A DNA stretch of 64,000 bases from Pisolithus tinctorius. Lineage: Eukaryota > Basidiomycota > Agaricomycetes > Boletales > Pisolithaceae. The notes beneath the pieces were generated by a model. It saw nothing but the letters and a program-made list of their open reading frames with translations. It searched no databases and was not told the DNA's origin. The stretch lies in contig JANFAH010000032.1 in assembly GCA_024663395.1 (NCBI GenBank), forward strand, positions 372,001-436,000, read 5' to 3'. This document shows positions 31,156 through 43,148 of the stretch, in pieces. Position numbers and translations under genes: made by a program. Positions within the stretch are counted from its first letter, which is position 1, and every line of letters begins with the position of its first letter.

Positions 31156-31423
31156 CCAGTCAACTACTATGATGATGGCCATGAAGCCAGTTGAGGCCAG
31201 AAGTTGCTCAATGAAATCCATAGAGATAGAATTCCATGGCTTCTCCAGCACTGGGAGTTGCTTGAGGAGGCCGTAATGCTGGTGGCGGGGAACCTTAGCC
31301 TGAGTGCAGGCCATGCAAGACTGGACATAGTCCTTGACAAAGGTCCTGAGGCCAGGCCAGGTATATTCACACCAAATGAGCTCTAGTGTGCAGTTTTGGC
31401 CAAAGTGGCCAGACAGAGGGTGG
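31156..31423 (-). pseudogene. pol: E integrase, middle fragment
   Basis: Encodes the second half of the zinc region and the first catalytic Asp (FVKDYVQSCMACTQAKVPRH, then SMDFIEQLLASTG and IIIVVDW), where B1 inserted. Continuation is at 47,569 on the plus strand (SKQAIFIPTHD). J2 cuts the upstream side after HDH. Confidence 0.85.
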
Positions 31424-32327
31424 TGTCAAGTACAGGTTTACCCTCAGAGTGACCAGGCTTCAAGACTGGGTGACAGGGGTTAAGTCTGAGTGGCCAAAGT
31501 CAAGGCCGAGAGACAGGGGCCAAGTCCAGCTGGACCGGAGTTGAGGCCGGAGGTTAGGGGCTAAGTCTGGAGGACCAGACTTAAGACCGGGAGCATGGGA
31601 ACAAGGCCGGTAGCATGGGAAACTGACTGGTCTTGGGGCGCACACAGGGGGAAGCTGGTCTGGGGTTGGATCTACCTCCCTTGGTCTCAGCTTATGTGCT
31701 GTACCCTTATGCAAGCTGGGGAGAGGTCCAGGACAGGGGCCGGGGATAGCTTAAGGCTTGGCCTTAGCTATAGAGTAGACTCAAGGGGTAATACAGAAGT
31801 TGAGGGTAATACTTAATTGATATTCTGACTGAGGGTGCTACAAAGTATGTACAGGGGTTAAATACATGAGGCTGGTCCAGAGTAATGAACATGAAGCTGG
31901 ACTTGTGAATAAGCTATTAGCAAGATGATTAGTAAGAGTGAGGATAGCCACAGTGGCTGTGCCAAGGCTAATAGCTAGAGTCCAGGTGACCGGCATAACT
32001 GGGTTGGACACAGGATTGTACAGTAAGCAAAGTCAGATGAATGGGCTAGACTAAATATAGTACAAACAAAGGGAAACAGACCGGAGTTATGTCTGGGTGA
32101 CCTGGACATGGACCTGGGAGGACTGGGGTGGAGCAGTGCAAGGCTGGGGGGCCAAAGTGGACCGAAGATAGGGGTAAAACAGCGGACTCAAGTTATTTAG
32201 GCTGGAGTTGGGTTTTCTAGGGCTGGGATTGGGTTTTCTAAGCTGGACTAGGACCGGGCTTGACCAGAGACAGGGGCTAGGGGTCTGGACTGGACTGAGT
32301 CCGAGTCCGAGAGTCATGGATATGACA
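31424..32327 (-). mobile_element. Solo LTR J2 (904 bp)
   Basis: TGTCAAGTACAGG to GGATATGACA with a perfect duplication GGTGG (31,419-31,423 and 32,328-32,332), inside E integrase. Same family as J1 and J3. Confidence 0.93.
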
Positions 32328-32972
32328 GGTGGTCATGCTTGAGGTGCAAGACCCTAAGGTGGAGGTCATTTGAGTCTGGCACATAGACCCTTCCATCAAG
32401 CTGAAGGAAGCCAGTGTCATCTACTGACCACTGGGGATCCAACATGTCGGACAGGTGGACTTGTGAGACTGGGTCATCCAGCAGTGTGGTCAGGATGTCA
32501 TTATGAAGTTTCTCTATATCCATCAGTACGACTGCTCATAAGACCAGGTACTTGAGGTATGTTGCACAAAGGGAGACCACTAGCTGCTCCTGGGTGAAGA
32601 CTGGTCTCAGATTTTGCAGGTTTACTTGGGCATAGCCGCTATCCCCCTCTTTGGGGTAGACATCCCATCATCTAGTTAGGGCATCAGGCTTAGCCCTGAG
32701 CTTACCAGGCCTGAATCTAATGATCATATTGAATTGAGACAGGAATTCTGACCAGTGAGCTTGGTGGCAGGTGAGTACTTTAGAGGTGGAGAAGTACTCA
32801 AGGTTCTTGTGGTTGGTAACAAGGTCAACTGGTGAGGCCAAGCCCTCAAGGTAGTGTCACCAGGTCTGGAATGCTTCAAAGACTGCAAGCAATTCCTTGT
32901 CATGAGTATTGTAGTTCAACTCCAGGGTGGTCAAGGTCCAGGAGTAGAAAGCAACCAGATGAATCTGGCCAT
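32328..32972 (-). pseudogene. pol: E Pol, RNase H end to integrase start
   Basis: Continues the RNase H interrupted by element I (VAFYSWTLTTLELNYNTHDK, ELLAVFEAFQTW), then the RRWDVYPKEGD-like junction and LQLDGRVYVPDSNDLHLRVL, ending HDH at J2. Broken by several stops. Closest relative in the window is G. Confidence 0.8.
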
Positions 32973-33425
32973 TGTTACACTCGACTGAAGTCAAGATGTA
33001 GGGAGAGCTCAAACGCAGACTAAGGTTTCTACTGAGCAATGGCTGCAGTAACCTCTGTAAACAACAGAGGATTTGAGGCAACGCCAGTAAGAGTGGTCCT
33101 GGTTAGGGACACTGAGGGCAAAGTTCTGAGAATGCTGCGTATGATTGAGCAGCTCAAGTCTGGGTTTCCAGGACTTGAGCCAGCAGTCTAAATACTACAG
33201 GAGAATGGACCATGAGGCATCTGCATGTAAACGAGATAACTATGCCATTGGTTGAACAACAATGACACATGTCCTAGGCATGTAATGAGCGAGTTATGCT
33301 AGTGGTGGAAGTAGTGAGCTGTCGGAACAGAGAGAAGATGGCTCTAAAAGGAAAATATGTCCAATGGATCAAACACACGGTAAACGTACAGTGACAAAAG
33401 GAAAAGATAGGGGTGAAACATAACA
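32973..33425 (-). repeat. I 3' LTR
   Basis: 453 bp, TGTTACACTCGACTG to GGTGAAACATAACA, followed internally by a C-rich stretch that is the polypurine tract on the minus strand. Confidence 0.9.
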
Positions 33426-33462
33426 TTACCCCCTTCTTAAGCATTGAAGTCCCTGACTTCAA

Positions 33463-34383
33463 CTATTCTCCATAAGGTTCTCCAGTCATGTTGCTGATGG
33501 CGGAGTCATCAAAGTCAAAGTCGTTATTGTACAGGTCGTTATCCTCGCTCCCAACAAGGGTACAATCATCCACTACTCCAGGAGTGGCGATTCTTTCTTG
33601 TAAAGGCCTACGAGGGGCCAAAGAGGGGCATTGAGCCTGGGTATGCCCAGGACGAGTGGTGTGGCAAAGGGGACACTCGTAGAGTCCACAATTGACACGA
33701 ATATGGCCAAGATGGCAGCAAACGTAGCATGTCTGGCAATAACGGGGGTCAGACGGAGTAAGGGGTCTATCGAACTCTGTCATGGCATTCAGCACAGGGG
33801 AGGGAGGCAACTGTGCGAGGGTTTCGATGATGTTTAATGTGTAGTCAAGTTCAGCACAGGAGATGCCAAAGGCAGTCTTGGGGTCTACTTCAGTAGGGGA
33901 GTTGTGAGACTCGCAGGGTCTGGGGTTGGGACCAGACAGGCAACAGGCACGGGGCTGGTCAGCTCTTCTGAGAGAGTGGGACGATGGGGAAGAATGGGAG
34001 GATGATGATGATGAGGCTGGAGGGGAAGTGGAGACAGAGGAAACCGGAGGAGAAGTTGCAGTCGAGGGTCTTCATGACCCAGGAGGAGGGGGAGCAATCA
34101 ATGTGGGATGTTGACAGACATTATAAATGAGGTTGGTGCCTCCAAGAACATCAAAGAGTCTAAGTAACAAAGGAACCTGTTGAACAGCGATCTCGTTCAA
34201 GATAGTGCGAGCAGGGGACAAAAGGGGATTCTGGTGGTTAACATAGTGAGAAAGTTCCTCAAGCCGGAGGGCTTGGATGGTAGTGTGATATACGAGATCA
34301 AGTGGGGAGTCTTCATCTACTTCATGGTAGATGGTGCCGATGATGGCAGGGTCAGCAACAAAGAGTTGGTATGAAGCGATCAT
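33463..34383 (-). pseudogene. I extra ORF with two zinc knuckles, same strand as pol
   Basis: One frame of about 306 codons behind the chromodomain, with a single in-frame TGA at 34,072 (consistent with CGA). N-terminal half helical (LVYHTTIQALRLEELSHYV...), then a Ser/Pro-rich linker, then CYVCCHLGHIRVNC (CX2CX4HX4C) and CPLCHTTRPGHTQAQC (a longer variant, CX2CX6HX4C), then an acidic C-terminus. Two knuckles suggest RNA or single-strand DNA binding. It takes the place of the opposite-strand Zn2Cys6 gene of the other families. Confidence 0.7.
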
Positions 34384-34401
34384 CTGATCGCTAGTGGGTT
34401 G

Positions 34402-37400
34402 TCATTGTCGACAAGCAAATGGAGTGTGGCGGCGAGATGGTTCACGGGGGTAGGTGTAATGATGAGGAGGCATTTCGAGAGTGATGTTTCTGATGGTACA
34501 AGCTGAGTGTCGAGAGGGTTGTTTCTGAGGGGGGATGTCTTTTGGGAAGCATCTTTTATAGGCAGAGAGTGTATCATCCACATGTTCAAGGTGTGTCTCT
34601 TTCTGCCATGAGTTTTCGGATGAAGGATAACCCTTCCATTTGATTAAGAAGGCATGGCTGCGGCCAGACCATTTGTGGCCAACTATCACTTCTACCTTGT
34701 ACTCTTCTTCCTTGTTAACAAGGTCAGGCGGTGGAGCCAGGAAGTTCAGTCCATGAATATCATTTTTGCGATAGGGCGATAGTAGGGAGGCATGGAAGAC
34801 ATTATGGATCTTCCATTGTGCGGGGATTACGAGGTGGTATGTGATCGGAGATAGGACGTCAGAGATGATGAAGGGTCCTTCTCATTTTGGGGTGAGCTTC
34901 CTATTTTCATAGGAGCATTTCAGATTTCATGCTTCTAGCCAAACCTTATCTCCTTTCTGGAAGGGGGAGAAGGGGCGTGACAAGCGGTCTTTCATGGTTC
35001 TTCTGGCTAGATCGTGGGCCACAAGGGCTTCCTCCCTAGCCTTCCTGAGTTCCTCCAGTCTAGACTCGGCAGCAGGAAGGTGGGTGTCCGCAATAAGGGA
35101 CGGAAGGGGTTTCGGTTCATAGCCGTACATGAGGTAGAACGGCGACTGATGTGTGATGGAATGGGGTCAGTGGTTATGCACGAATTCTGCCATGGGGAGG
35201 TTGGTCACCCATGAGGTGGGATCATTTTGGCAAAAGATCCGGAGATAGGTCTCCACTTCCTGGTTCACCCATTCGGTTTCTCCATCAGTCTGAGGGTGGT
35301 ACGCTGTGGACAAGGTGAGAGAGTATCCCAAAAGGGAAGCGAGTTCTTTAGCAAATGCAGAGGCAAACTGAGGGCCTCGATCGGATATGATTTTGTCATA
35401 CAGCCTGAAACGGGAGTAGACCTTCTTGAAAAACAAGGCTGCAATATCGGCAGCAGAGGCAGTTTTCTTTGTTGGTGTTAAGATTACCCCCTTTGTAAGC
35501 CCATGGTCTACCACAACCAAGAGGGAATCAAACCTGTTAGAGACAGGGAGATCAGTAACCAGATTGCAAGAGATCTGTTGGAAGGGGTGAGTTGAGGTCG
35601 AGGGGATGGGCGTTAGGGGTGGTGTCATTGGGTGGGTATTAACCTTGTTTTGCTGGCATGTAGCACAGCCTTCAACATATTTTCGGATGAAGGATGCGAG
35701 TCCAGGCCACCAGTACTTGGATGAGATGAGCTGTCGGGTTTTCAGGACACCAGGGTGTCTGGCAGAGGGGTGGTCATGATGGTTGGACACAACAGTCCTT
35801 CAGAGGGTGGGGTCATCGGGGATATACACCCGGTTTCTGTAGAGTAAAACTCCACTTTCAAATTTCCAGTCAGAGAGGTGTGACCTGAATGGAAGTGGCA
35901 TGTCAACATTTTCAATGGCATGAAGTGCCGTTTGGACCATGGGGTCTTTCTCTGAGGAGGACATGACCTTAGAAGTGAGGTTGGCATCAATAAGGTTAAT
36001 GAACAGGGTTTGAGGGAGAAGAGTGACTCCTTTATTGTCTTCATCATTTTCAGGGATATGGTCAGGTCTTCGGGAGAGGGCATCAGGTGCAGCCAGGTCT
36101 TTGCCTGGAACATGTTCAAGTTGCAGATCAAAGTCTGCAAGGTCAAGGAGCCAGTGGGCTTGTCAACGGTTCAAGTTCTGGGGTGACTTAAAATAAGTCA
36201 GGTTTTTGTGGTCAGTAAAGACTTTTATCAGGAACAGGGAGCCATGGAGGTAATGTCTCCAAGATTTCAAGGCTTGAATGACACCTAGAAGTTCTCTGTC
36301 ATAAATGTCATAGTTTCGTTCAGTGGGGTTGAATGACTGGGATAAATAGGCACAGGGCTGCCATTGTCCATTCGAATCTTCTTGTAGGAGGACCCCTCCT
36401 GTTGCATATTTGGATGCATCTGTAGTTATCGCAAATGGCCAAGAAACATCAGGCATTCGAAGTGTTGGTTGTGCTGCAAAGATTCTTTTTAGGAGTTCGA
36501 AGGCATTTTGGCACTTCTTTGTCCATTCCCAAGTGGTAGTCTTCTTGGTCAGATCAATAAGAGGTCAGGCGATATCAGAGTAATAGGGGACAAATCTCCT
36601 ATAAAAGTTAGCAAATCCTAAAAAGGATCGCACATCCTTAACCTTCTTCGGGACAGGCCATTCGGCAATTCCTTGGACCTTGACAGGGTCCATGGCGACG
36701 GTGTTTTCTTTTATGATCATTCTGAGGTACTCCACCTCAGTGAGATCAAAGTGACATTTCTCTAATTTTAAAGGGAGAGAAAGCTCCCTCATTCTTTCGA
36801 GAACGCAACAAGTTCTTTTCTTATGTTCTTCAGGGTCATTGGAGAAGATGAGGAGGTCATCCATATAGATGACCAGCCAGCCTTCTGCGATCATGTCTTG
36901 GAAAGAGTTGTTCATGAATTGTTGAAAAGTGGCAGGGGAGTTGCACAGTCTGAAGAACATGACTGTCAGTTCGAAGAGTCCTTTATGCATGATGAATGCA
37001 GCTTTCCATTGGTCTCCTTCTTTGATACAGACGTTGTTATAGCCTGATCTTACATCCATCTTTGTGAAGATAGATGCTCCTTTGAGTTTGTCAACCAGAT
37101 CTGAGATGAGGGGAAGGGGGTATGCATCCTTCACTGTATTTCTGTTGAGGTATCTGTAATCCTGACATGGACGAAGGGAGCCATCTTTCTTTCCAACAAA
37201 GAAGAAGGGTGCGGCTTGGGGAGACTTCGAGGGGCGGATTTTTCCTTCTCAAAGGTTTTCTTCTATAAACTTCTCCACTGACTCTCGTTCAGAGGGAGAG
37301 AGTGGGTATGCTTTTGCCACCTTGGGGACAAAGTCTTCAACAAGGTTGATGGCATGGTCATACAGTCGTGATGGTGGTAGGACTCCATCAGAAGGTTTAT

Positions 37401-38175
37401 CAAAGACAGAAGTGAAGTCCTTGTAGTCCTCTGGGAGGACAGCCTTCGGTTTCTTTTTGTGTTCCTCTTGTGCCAGCTCAGTGGCAGTCATGATTTTTCA
37501 AAGAAGACTGTTACTGGGGTTGATCTTCTTGGCTTCCTCTACGAGTTTTCCAACCAACATCATGAAATGTGCTCGGATGGTTTTGTCTTTGGGTTCTTCG
37601 TAATCCATGAACTTGTTTATCCCCTTTTTCTCAGCAGGGGACACAAGGTTCATGGTTGGTTCTTCAACAGCAACAGAAGAGATGTTGTGTCTTAGTTCTT
37701 TAGACCTATCAGTCTTTTTGTCGATGGATAAGGTGCCCATTCTCCAGTCAACAACAGGGTTGTTTTCTTGTAGCCAGGGGAGACCCAGAATGACGTTTTC
37801 TGTTCCACAGTTGATAACATGGAAGAAGGACTGGTGAACGAGTCCTTTAACCTTGAAGTAGAGGGTGGAAGAGAACAGGATTTTTCCTTTGGAATTCTGG
37901 GTTCCATTGGCATTTTTAGCAAGGATGGGTTCTGCTAGATGCTGAGTGGAAATTTGATGCTTTCGCACAAAACCCCAGTCGATGCACAAGATCTCTGCTC
38001 CAGAGTCAACCAGAGCAGTGGTGTTGACGACTTTCGAGGTAGTTCCTGATGCATAGAGAGAAACGGGGATCTGCATAGTACATTTGGGTGTAGATGTTAC
38101 AAGTACAGGTGCAACAGAAACTAGACTGTCCTTAGTTTGGGGAACTTCTGGCATCAACTCAGAGTTCCCATTCAA
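34402..38175 (-). pseudogene. pol: I Pol: protease, RT, RNase H, integrase, chromodomain
   Basis: All segments share one frame and are separated by stop codons. Protease TALVDSGAEILC (about 38,000); [13 protein letters not shown] and [11 protein letters not shown] (catalytic YMDD intact, about 36,860); RNase H TTDASKYATGGVLL and FTDHKNLTYF; integrase CATCQQNK, VVVDHGLTKGVI, SDRGPQFASAF, QTDGETEWVNQEV; chromodomain FLIKWKGYPSSENSW at about 34,630. Not functional in this copy. Confidence 0.88.
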
Positions 38176-39317
38176 AAATCCCTTCCAAGGGTTTTGGCAA
38201 TGTTTACCAAGGCAATGGATGGACCAGCGACTTTTTCTTCATCGTCGCTTTCTTCAACTTCCACAATTTTGCAGATCTTTTTGACCTTCTTTTGGGGGGT
38301 CTTTCCCTTGTCTGGACATTCTCAGGAGAGATGTCCTTTATTTCCACAACCGAAACGTCTTCCTTCTTTGATGTGATGGTCTCATTCTTCTTTGGAGAGT
38401 CTCACTCCATCCACGTCCATGGCGTTAGGATCTTTTTCTTTGGCGAAGCTGTTCCTGGGATGGAATGTCTTCTTTTCTTTTCTTCCAGAGAATTCATTGA
38501 CCTTTCTCCATTTAGCATCAAACTTTTGTGCGTGTTCGTACCACCCGGTTATTTTGGTGGGGGTCGTTTCCATCATGTGTATTCTGTTTGTGATGAACAA
38601 TTTGAGTCCTTGAGAGAAGAACTCAATCAATGCGACATCCTCCATGATGGTGGAGTCGGCGGCGGCAGTTTGGAAGTCAGTGATATACTGTTCGACTGAC
38701 TCTTTCTGTTTCAAGTTACGCAATTTGGCAATTGCGGAACCAGCGGTGTCAGGGGAAGTAAAGGAGTTTTTAAAATCCTTTACAAAATTGACGAAGGTGC
38801 TGAAACTCAGGGGGTTCTTTTCCAGAGACATTTTCTGGAAGGTGGCGGCCCAGGAACAGGCAACACCTTTCTTCATGTACAACAGGGCGTAGACCACCTT
38901 CTTGGTGTCTGTGTCATACAGTTCTTCGTTCACCAAGAGGTAGGTCTGTACTGAGTACAGCCAGCTCATGGCATTCTTTTGGTCTCCATCAAAGTCAGAT
39001 GGAGCACCAATCTTCAATTCAGTGGGTTTGACTCCAGTGACGGCAGTCATTCCCTTTGATGATGAACTGGACATCGTATTCTGTGGTGGGATCGGAAATG
39101 TAGGAAATGTGGTGGGTACTGGTGGGATAGGAGTACCAAGCAATGTGAGGGACTGGGTGAAGAGGTTCGAGAGGATACCAGAGGTAAAGCCTCTATCCAG
39201 TTGTTCGGGTTCGTTGGAGGAGGTGTCTGTGACAGTACTCTCCTGTTCTTCATCAGACAACGATTCTTCGTGAGTGGGTCGCAACAGTGCCCAACGTCGA
39301 TTGTTTTGGGGGTTCAT
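38172..39317 (-). pseudogene. gag: I Gag
   Basis: Starts ATG 39,317 (MNPQNNRRWALL). The frame is open to 38,382, then continues past two TGA codons to a final TGA at 38,172-38,174. The zinc knuckle near 38,320 reads GRRFGCGNKGHLS, then ECPDK, so the first Cys is replaced by Arg and a stop falls where Arg is expected. Capsid-like core WLYSVQTYLLVNEELYDTDT. Ends GAT TTT TGA, with pol open in the -1 frame. Confidence 0.82.
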
Positions 39318-39356
39318 GGTGGTGCACTAGGCAGTGACCGATTCAGCCAAAGGCTG

Positions 39357-39368
39357 CAGACTTGAGCT
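39357..39368 (-). promoter_or_regulatory. I primer-binding site (self-priming, 12 nt)
   Basis: CAGACTTGAGCT on the plus strand, two bases from the 5' LTR; its reverse complement AGCTCAAGTCTG is at 39,549-39,560 in the LTR, about 33 bases past a TATTTA box on the minus strand. Confidence 0.7.
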
Positions 39369-39370
39369 TT

Positions 39371-39823
39371 TGTTATGCTCAACTGAAGTCAAGACGTAGG
39401 GAGAGCTCAAACACAGACTAAGGTTTCTACTGAGCAACGGCTGCAGTAACCTCTGTAAACAACAGAGGATTTGAGGCAATGCCGGTAAGAGTGGTCCTGG
39501 TTAGGGACACTGAGGGCGATGTTCTGAGAACGCTGCATATGATTGAGCAGCTCAAGTCTGGGTTTCCAGGACTTGAGCCAGCAGTCTAAATACTACAGGA
39601 GAACGGACCATGAGGTGTCCACATGTAAACAAGATAACTACACCATTGGTTGAACAACAATGACACATGTCCTAGGCATGTAACGAGCGAGTTACGCTAG
39701 TGGTGGAAGTAGTGAGCCATCGGAACAGAGAGAAGATGGCTCTAAAAGGAAAATATGTCCAACAGATCAAACACACAGTAAACATACAGTGACAAAAGGA
39801 AAAGATAGGGGTGAAATGTAACA
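39371..39823 (-). repeat. I 5' LTR
   Basis: 453 bp, TGTTATGCTCAACTG to GGTGAAATGTAACA; same length as the 3' LTR. Confidence 0.9.
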
Positions 39824-41639
39824 GCCATTGCTGCAGGTAATAGAGAGAATGCCAGCGATGGCATAGTCCAAAGCATTGGTCTCAATGGTGATAGGAACCC
39901 CAGGGATGAAGTGAGTTAAGACTGGGATGGTTGTGAAAGTGGCCTTGAGGTTGTTGAATGACCAGCAGCACTCCTCAGAGAAGTTCCAAGGAGCCCCCTT
40001 GCAGGTAAGCCAAGTCAGTGGTGCAACGATGTCTGAGTAATTAAAGGTAAACTGGCAGTAGAAATTTGTGAAGCCAAGGAAGGATTGAATGTCCTTGACC
40101 TTGCGAGGCTCAGGCCAATTGCAGATGGTCTGGACCTTTTCCTTGGACATCATGAGGCCAGCAGGGGAAAGGTGGAATCTGAGATATTCGACTGAGTCCG
40201 AGTGAAACTCACATTTCTCTGGCCTCGCATAAAGGCCATGATGCCAAAGCCAGTGGAGGACCTCTCAGACATGCTGCTTGTGAGACTCCTTATCTCCAGA
40301 GTAGATCAAGATGTCATCTAGGTAGATAACCACACAGACATCTAACATATCCACAAAGATAGCATTGATGAAGCGCTGGAAAGCAGCCAGGGCATTGGTG
40401 AGGCCAAAAGGCATCACTAACCACTCATAGGATCCATACCAAGTCCAGAATGTGGTCTTCCATTCATTGCCTGGAGCAATCTGGATGAGATGGTAGGCAT
40501 GCCATAGATCAATCTTAGTATAAATCTTGGCTCAGCTTGGTGAGTCCAAGAGGTCAGAGATGAGTGGTAGCGGGTATCAGTCCTTCTTAGTGATTTTGTT
40601 GAGGCCACAGAAGTCTACACAAAACCAGAGGGAGCTGTCCTTCTTTTTGACAAAGAGGACTGGTGCAGCATAAGGGGAGGAGGTAGGCTGAATGAATCCA
40701 GTAGTAAGGTTTTCATCGATGAAGGTCTGGAGAGCTTGTAGCTCAACTGGGGAAAGCAAGTAGATGGTGCCAAGAGGCACGGTTGTTCCTTCTTCAAGCT
40801 CTATTTTTCAGGTCATACTCCTGGTGAGGCAGGAGTGCCGAGGCCTTGGCCTTGCTGAATACATCAGCAAAGTCATGGTACTCTTCTGGTACATTGGGTA
40901 AGGCCAGAGGAGGGGAAGCTGAGGTCAATCAGGCTTGAGCTGAGTCCAAGGGGCAGAGCTGAAGTTGGAACTGGACAGACCCTTCTAGTTTGCAGGTGTA
41001 CACAAAAGCAACTGCATTGATTAGAGAAACAAGAGGGGCCTTCAGGGGGGTGCAAGCTGGGGAGTCGGAGACCGGTACAGATGGCACAGGGCCAGGTTGG
41101 TCACTAGGACCAGAGTCAGGGAGGCCGATGGGAACCAGGCTTACAGGTGGTGTTGACGGGGTTGGCTTCCCTTGTGCAGGAGTCCGGAAAGTTAGACTGC
41201 CCAATACCCAATCAATCAACAGATTGTAGTGGGTGAGCCAGTCATGTCTGAGGACTATCTTACACTCAGAATCCAATGGGGCTAAAAACAGGGTTACTGG
41301 GGTGACATTGCCAGATGCGAAGCAGATGTTGACATCTACTGCTTGGGTTATGGTAAAGGTGGATGTACCATCAAAGAGCTGGAGTCAGATTGGTGAGACT
41401 GAGTAAGGGGCAAATGAATGTTGATTAGCAAATTGGTTATCTATAAAACAATGGGTGGAACCAGAGTCCACTAAAGTATGAAGCCAAGGTATTTCTGGGT
41501 TTTCTAATGTGACATACGGGGTTAGAGAGTTTGGACTGGAAAGAGCAGATGCATTGAGACAAGCCTCCAAGTTTGCACAACTGGAGTCAATGCAGCTCCC
41601 AGATTGTGTGGAGTCCCAGGAGCTGCTACCTATTTTTTT
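39824..41639 (-). pseudogene. pol: E Pol: protease, RT, start of RNase H
   Basis: Reads on from the slippery site at 41,633-41,639. Protease TLVDSGSTHCFID; RT with PYAAPVLFVKKKD (about 40,670) and [11 protein letters not shown] (about 40,320, catalytic YLDD kept); RNase H ETNALDYAIAGILSITC, in which the usual catalytic Asp of ETDASD is Asn. Cut by element I at 39,823. Several stops and frame breaks. Closest to F and G. Confidence 0.82.
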
Positions 41640-42464
41640 GTCTTGGGGGTAGAACCCAAGCCTGAGGCTGGTGTGGCCTCAGTGGTGGCCATGGCATGAG
41701 CCTTGGCCTTTCCAGCTTTCTTGGGGCATATATCAGTGAAGTGACTGGGGCCTCTGCAGAACATGCAGAGGTTGCCCTCTATGTGATGCTTGCATTCCTC
41801 TGGGGTGAGTTTCCCATCCTTCCTGAGTTTGCTAGGCTCAGGCTTGGATGAGTTGCTGTTATTGCCCAGCTTGGACTGGGTGGAACTGGTGTTGTTGTTG
41901 TTGTTGTTGCCAGTCTTGGCTTTCTCTTGACCAGTCTTGGGCTGACTGTTGTTGCCAGAGCCACCAGACTTGTTGTTACTAGAGTTAGACAAGCCCTGGC
42001 GCTTACTTGCCTGCTGGACTTCTTCCTTGCACTCCCAATAGCATGCATCTATCTCTTGGGTGAGGTGGCAGAGCTTGTGAAGTGTCTGGGGTTTGCCAAC
42101 TTGACAGACTTCATCCTTAATCTGGTCTGGAAGTCCAGAGTAGAAGTGGTGGCACAGCACACCATCTCCATAGCCTCAGACTTGCAAAGCAAGCCAATTA
42201 AAGTCAACTACATACTTGTTAATGTGCTGGTTATCCTTCATGTGTAAATGGTTGAGCTGACTCTTGGCATCAGCAACTGGATCATGAGGACCAAAGGTAG
42301 TTTGTAACTCCAAGATGAACTCCCACCAGGAGTCCATCCAGAGAGGCCAGTCATCAGGGTCATCAAGTCCAAGCAAGTCCAGCTTGAACCATTCAAGAGC
42401 CATACCTTTGAGGTAGGACTGGGCGAAGATGACCTTTGCACAGTCAGTCTTGAAAGTTCAGCTC
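41630..42464 (-). pseudogene. gag: E Gag, main part
   Basis: Continues the fragment at 3,464-3,879 after element D. Core MALEWFKLDLLGLDDPDDW, LWMDSWWEFILELQTTFGP, FYSGLPDQIKDEV; Asn-rich tract from a GTT repeat near 41,890-41,914; zinc knuckle CMFCRGPSHFTDIC (CX2CX4HX4C). An in-frame TGA near 42,176 and a break near 42,440 disable it. Ends TAG 41,630-41,632. Confidence 0.85.
41633..41639 (-). promoter_or_regulatory. -1 frameshift heptamer, E gag/pol
   Basis: Gag ends ACA AAA AAA TAG; A-AAA-AAA lies against the stop, and the -1 frame is open for about 60 codons into the protease. Same placement as in F. Confidence 0.72.
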
Positions 42465-42841
42465 TGTTACAATATGTACTCTTTTCCTTTCTTTGCCTTT
42501 TTTCCTTTCATCTTATCTTATCTCGGCCCCGGTCCGGCCTCCGACCTGGACTGTGCCTCACCTCCACCATGCTTTCCCCTTCTAGTACGTTCCGCTCCAC
42601 TGTGATATCATTATGACTTCACTATGATGTCATGGACCTCATGTATGCCTTGCCATTACCTCATGTATTTTAGTATAAATACCCTTGCTCAATCACCCAA
42701 CTAGCTCTAAGCTAGTTCATTTGGGTCTTCGAGTCCTAAAGTCGCCTGCTTCTAAGCTGTCTCCTCTTCTTTCCTCTCACTCTTCTCTGTTGGTTCTTGG
42801 TGCAAGCCTACAACAAACCCTGTTGTTTAGGTCTCATCACA
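42465..42841 (+). mobile_element. 5' LTR of D, carried on the inverted segment
   Basis: 377 bp, TGTTACAATATG to CTCATCACA. It lacks the solo LTR present in its partner at 3,880-4,805 and so shows the empty site. Flank AGCTC (42,460-42,464) is the inverse of GAGCT beside the other LTR. In the original order it stood upstream of D gag, reading toward 9,294. Confidence 0.93.
42674..42719 (+). promoter_or_regulatory. D promoter: TATA box and predicted RNA start/self-primer
   Basis: TATAAAT at 42,674-42,680; AAGCTAGTTCA at 42,709-42,719, exactly 35 bases on, pairs perfectly with the primer-binding site at 42,844-42,854. Confidence 0.8.
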
Positions 42842-42843
42842 CT

Positions 42844-42854
42844 TGAACTAGCTT
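42844..42854 (+). promoter_or_regulatory. D primer-binding site (self-priming, 11 nt)
   Basis: TGAACTAGCTT, two bases after the LTR, reverse complement of 42,709-42,719. The 11-nt length and spacing match the Tf1 scheme. Confidence 0.8.
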
Positions 42855-43148
42855 CTCATTGTTGTACCCTTGCACCGTTTGTCACCATTCCTTGTTTCCT
42901 CCGTGAGGGCTCGTGGGTGTACTCGCCAAGTCCCCCAGCCTCAGAACCCGATCCCAACCTCTATGTCCCGTACATCCCTGAGCGTCGTTCGCTCACTCCA
43001 CTCTTCGACCACAACCTTTACTCCCTTCCACCACCCCCCTCTTACCCTTTCTCCATCGAATCCGTCTTCCCTTGTTCACTCCCCACTGAACCACAGCGAC
43101 CTCGTTACAACCTCTGCCCCCGTCAAAACCTAAAACGTCCAGATCGCT
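42855..43148 (+). other. D leader before gag
   Basis: About 290 bases between primer site and the Gag ATG. A Pro-rich open frame crosses it but is not in frame with Gag and also crosses the LTR border. I take it as untranslated leader, possibly with packaging signals. Confidence 0.5.

Larger units (their letters stand above)
32973..39823 (-). mobile_element. Ty3/gypsy element I, both LTRs present
   Basis: Two 453-bp LTRs (32,973-33,425 and 39,371-39,823; TGTTA... to ...TAACA). The duplication GCCAT is perfect (32,968-32,972 and 39,824-39,828), inside E RNase H. Gag, protease-RT-RNase H-integrase-chromodomain and an extra zinc-knuckle ORF are all on the minus strand. Most pol stops lie in one otherwise continuous frame. 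CpG-poor, so an older insertion. Confidence 0.94.

Noticed and set aside
41885..41915. GTT repeat as a CRISPR-like or regulatory array
   Set aside because: A simple triplet repeat coding for Asn in E Gag; no spacers.
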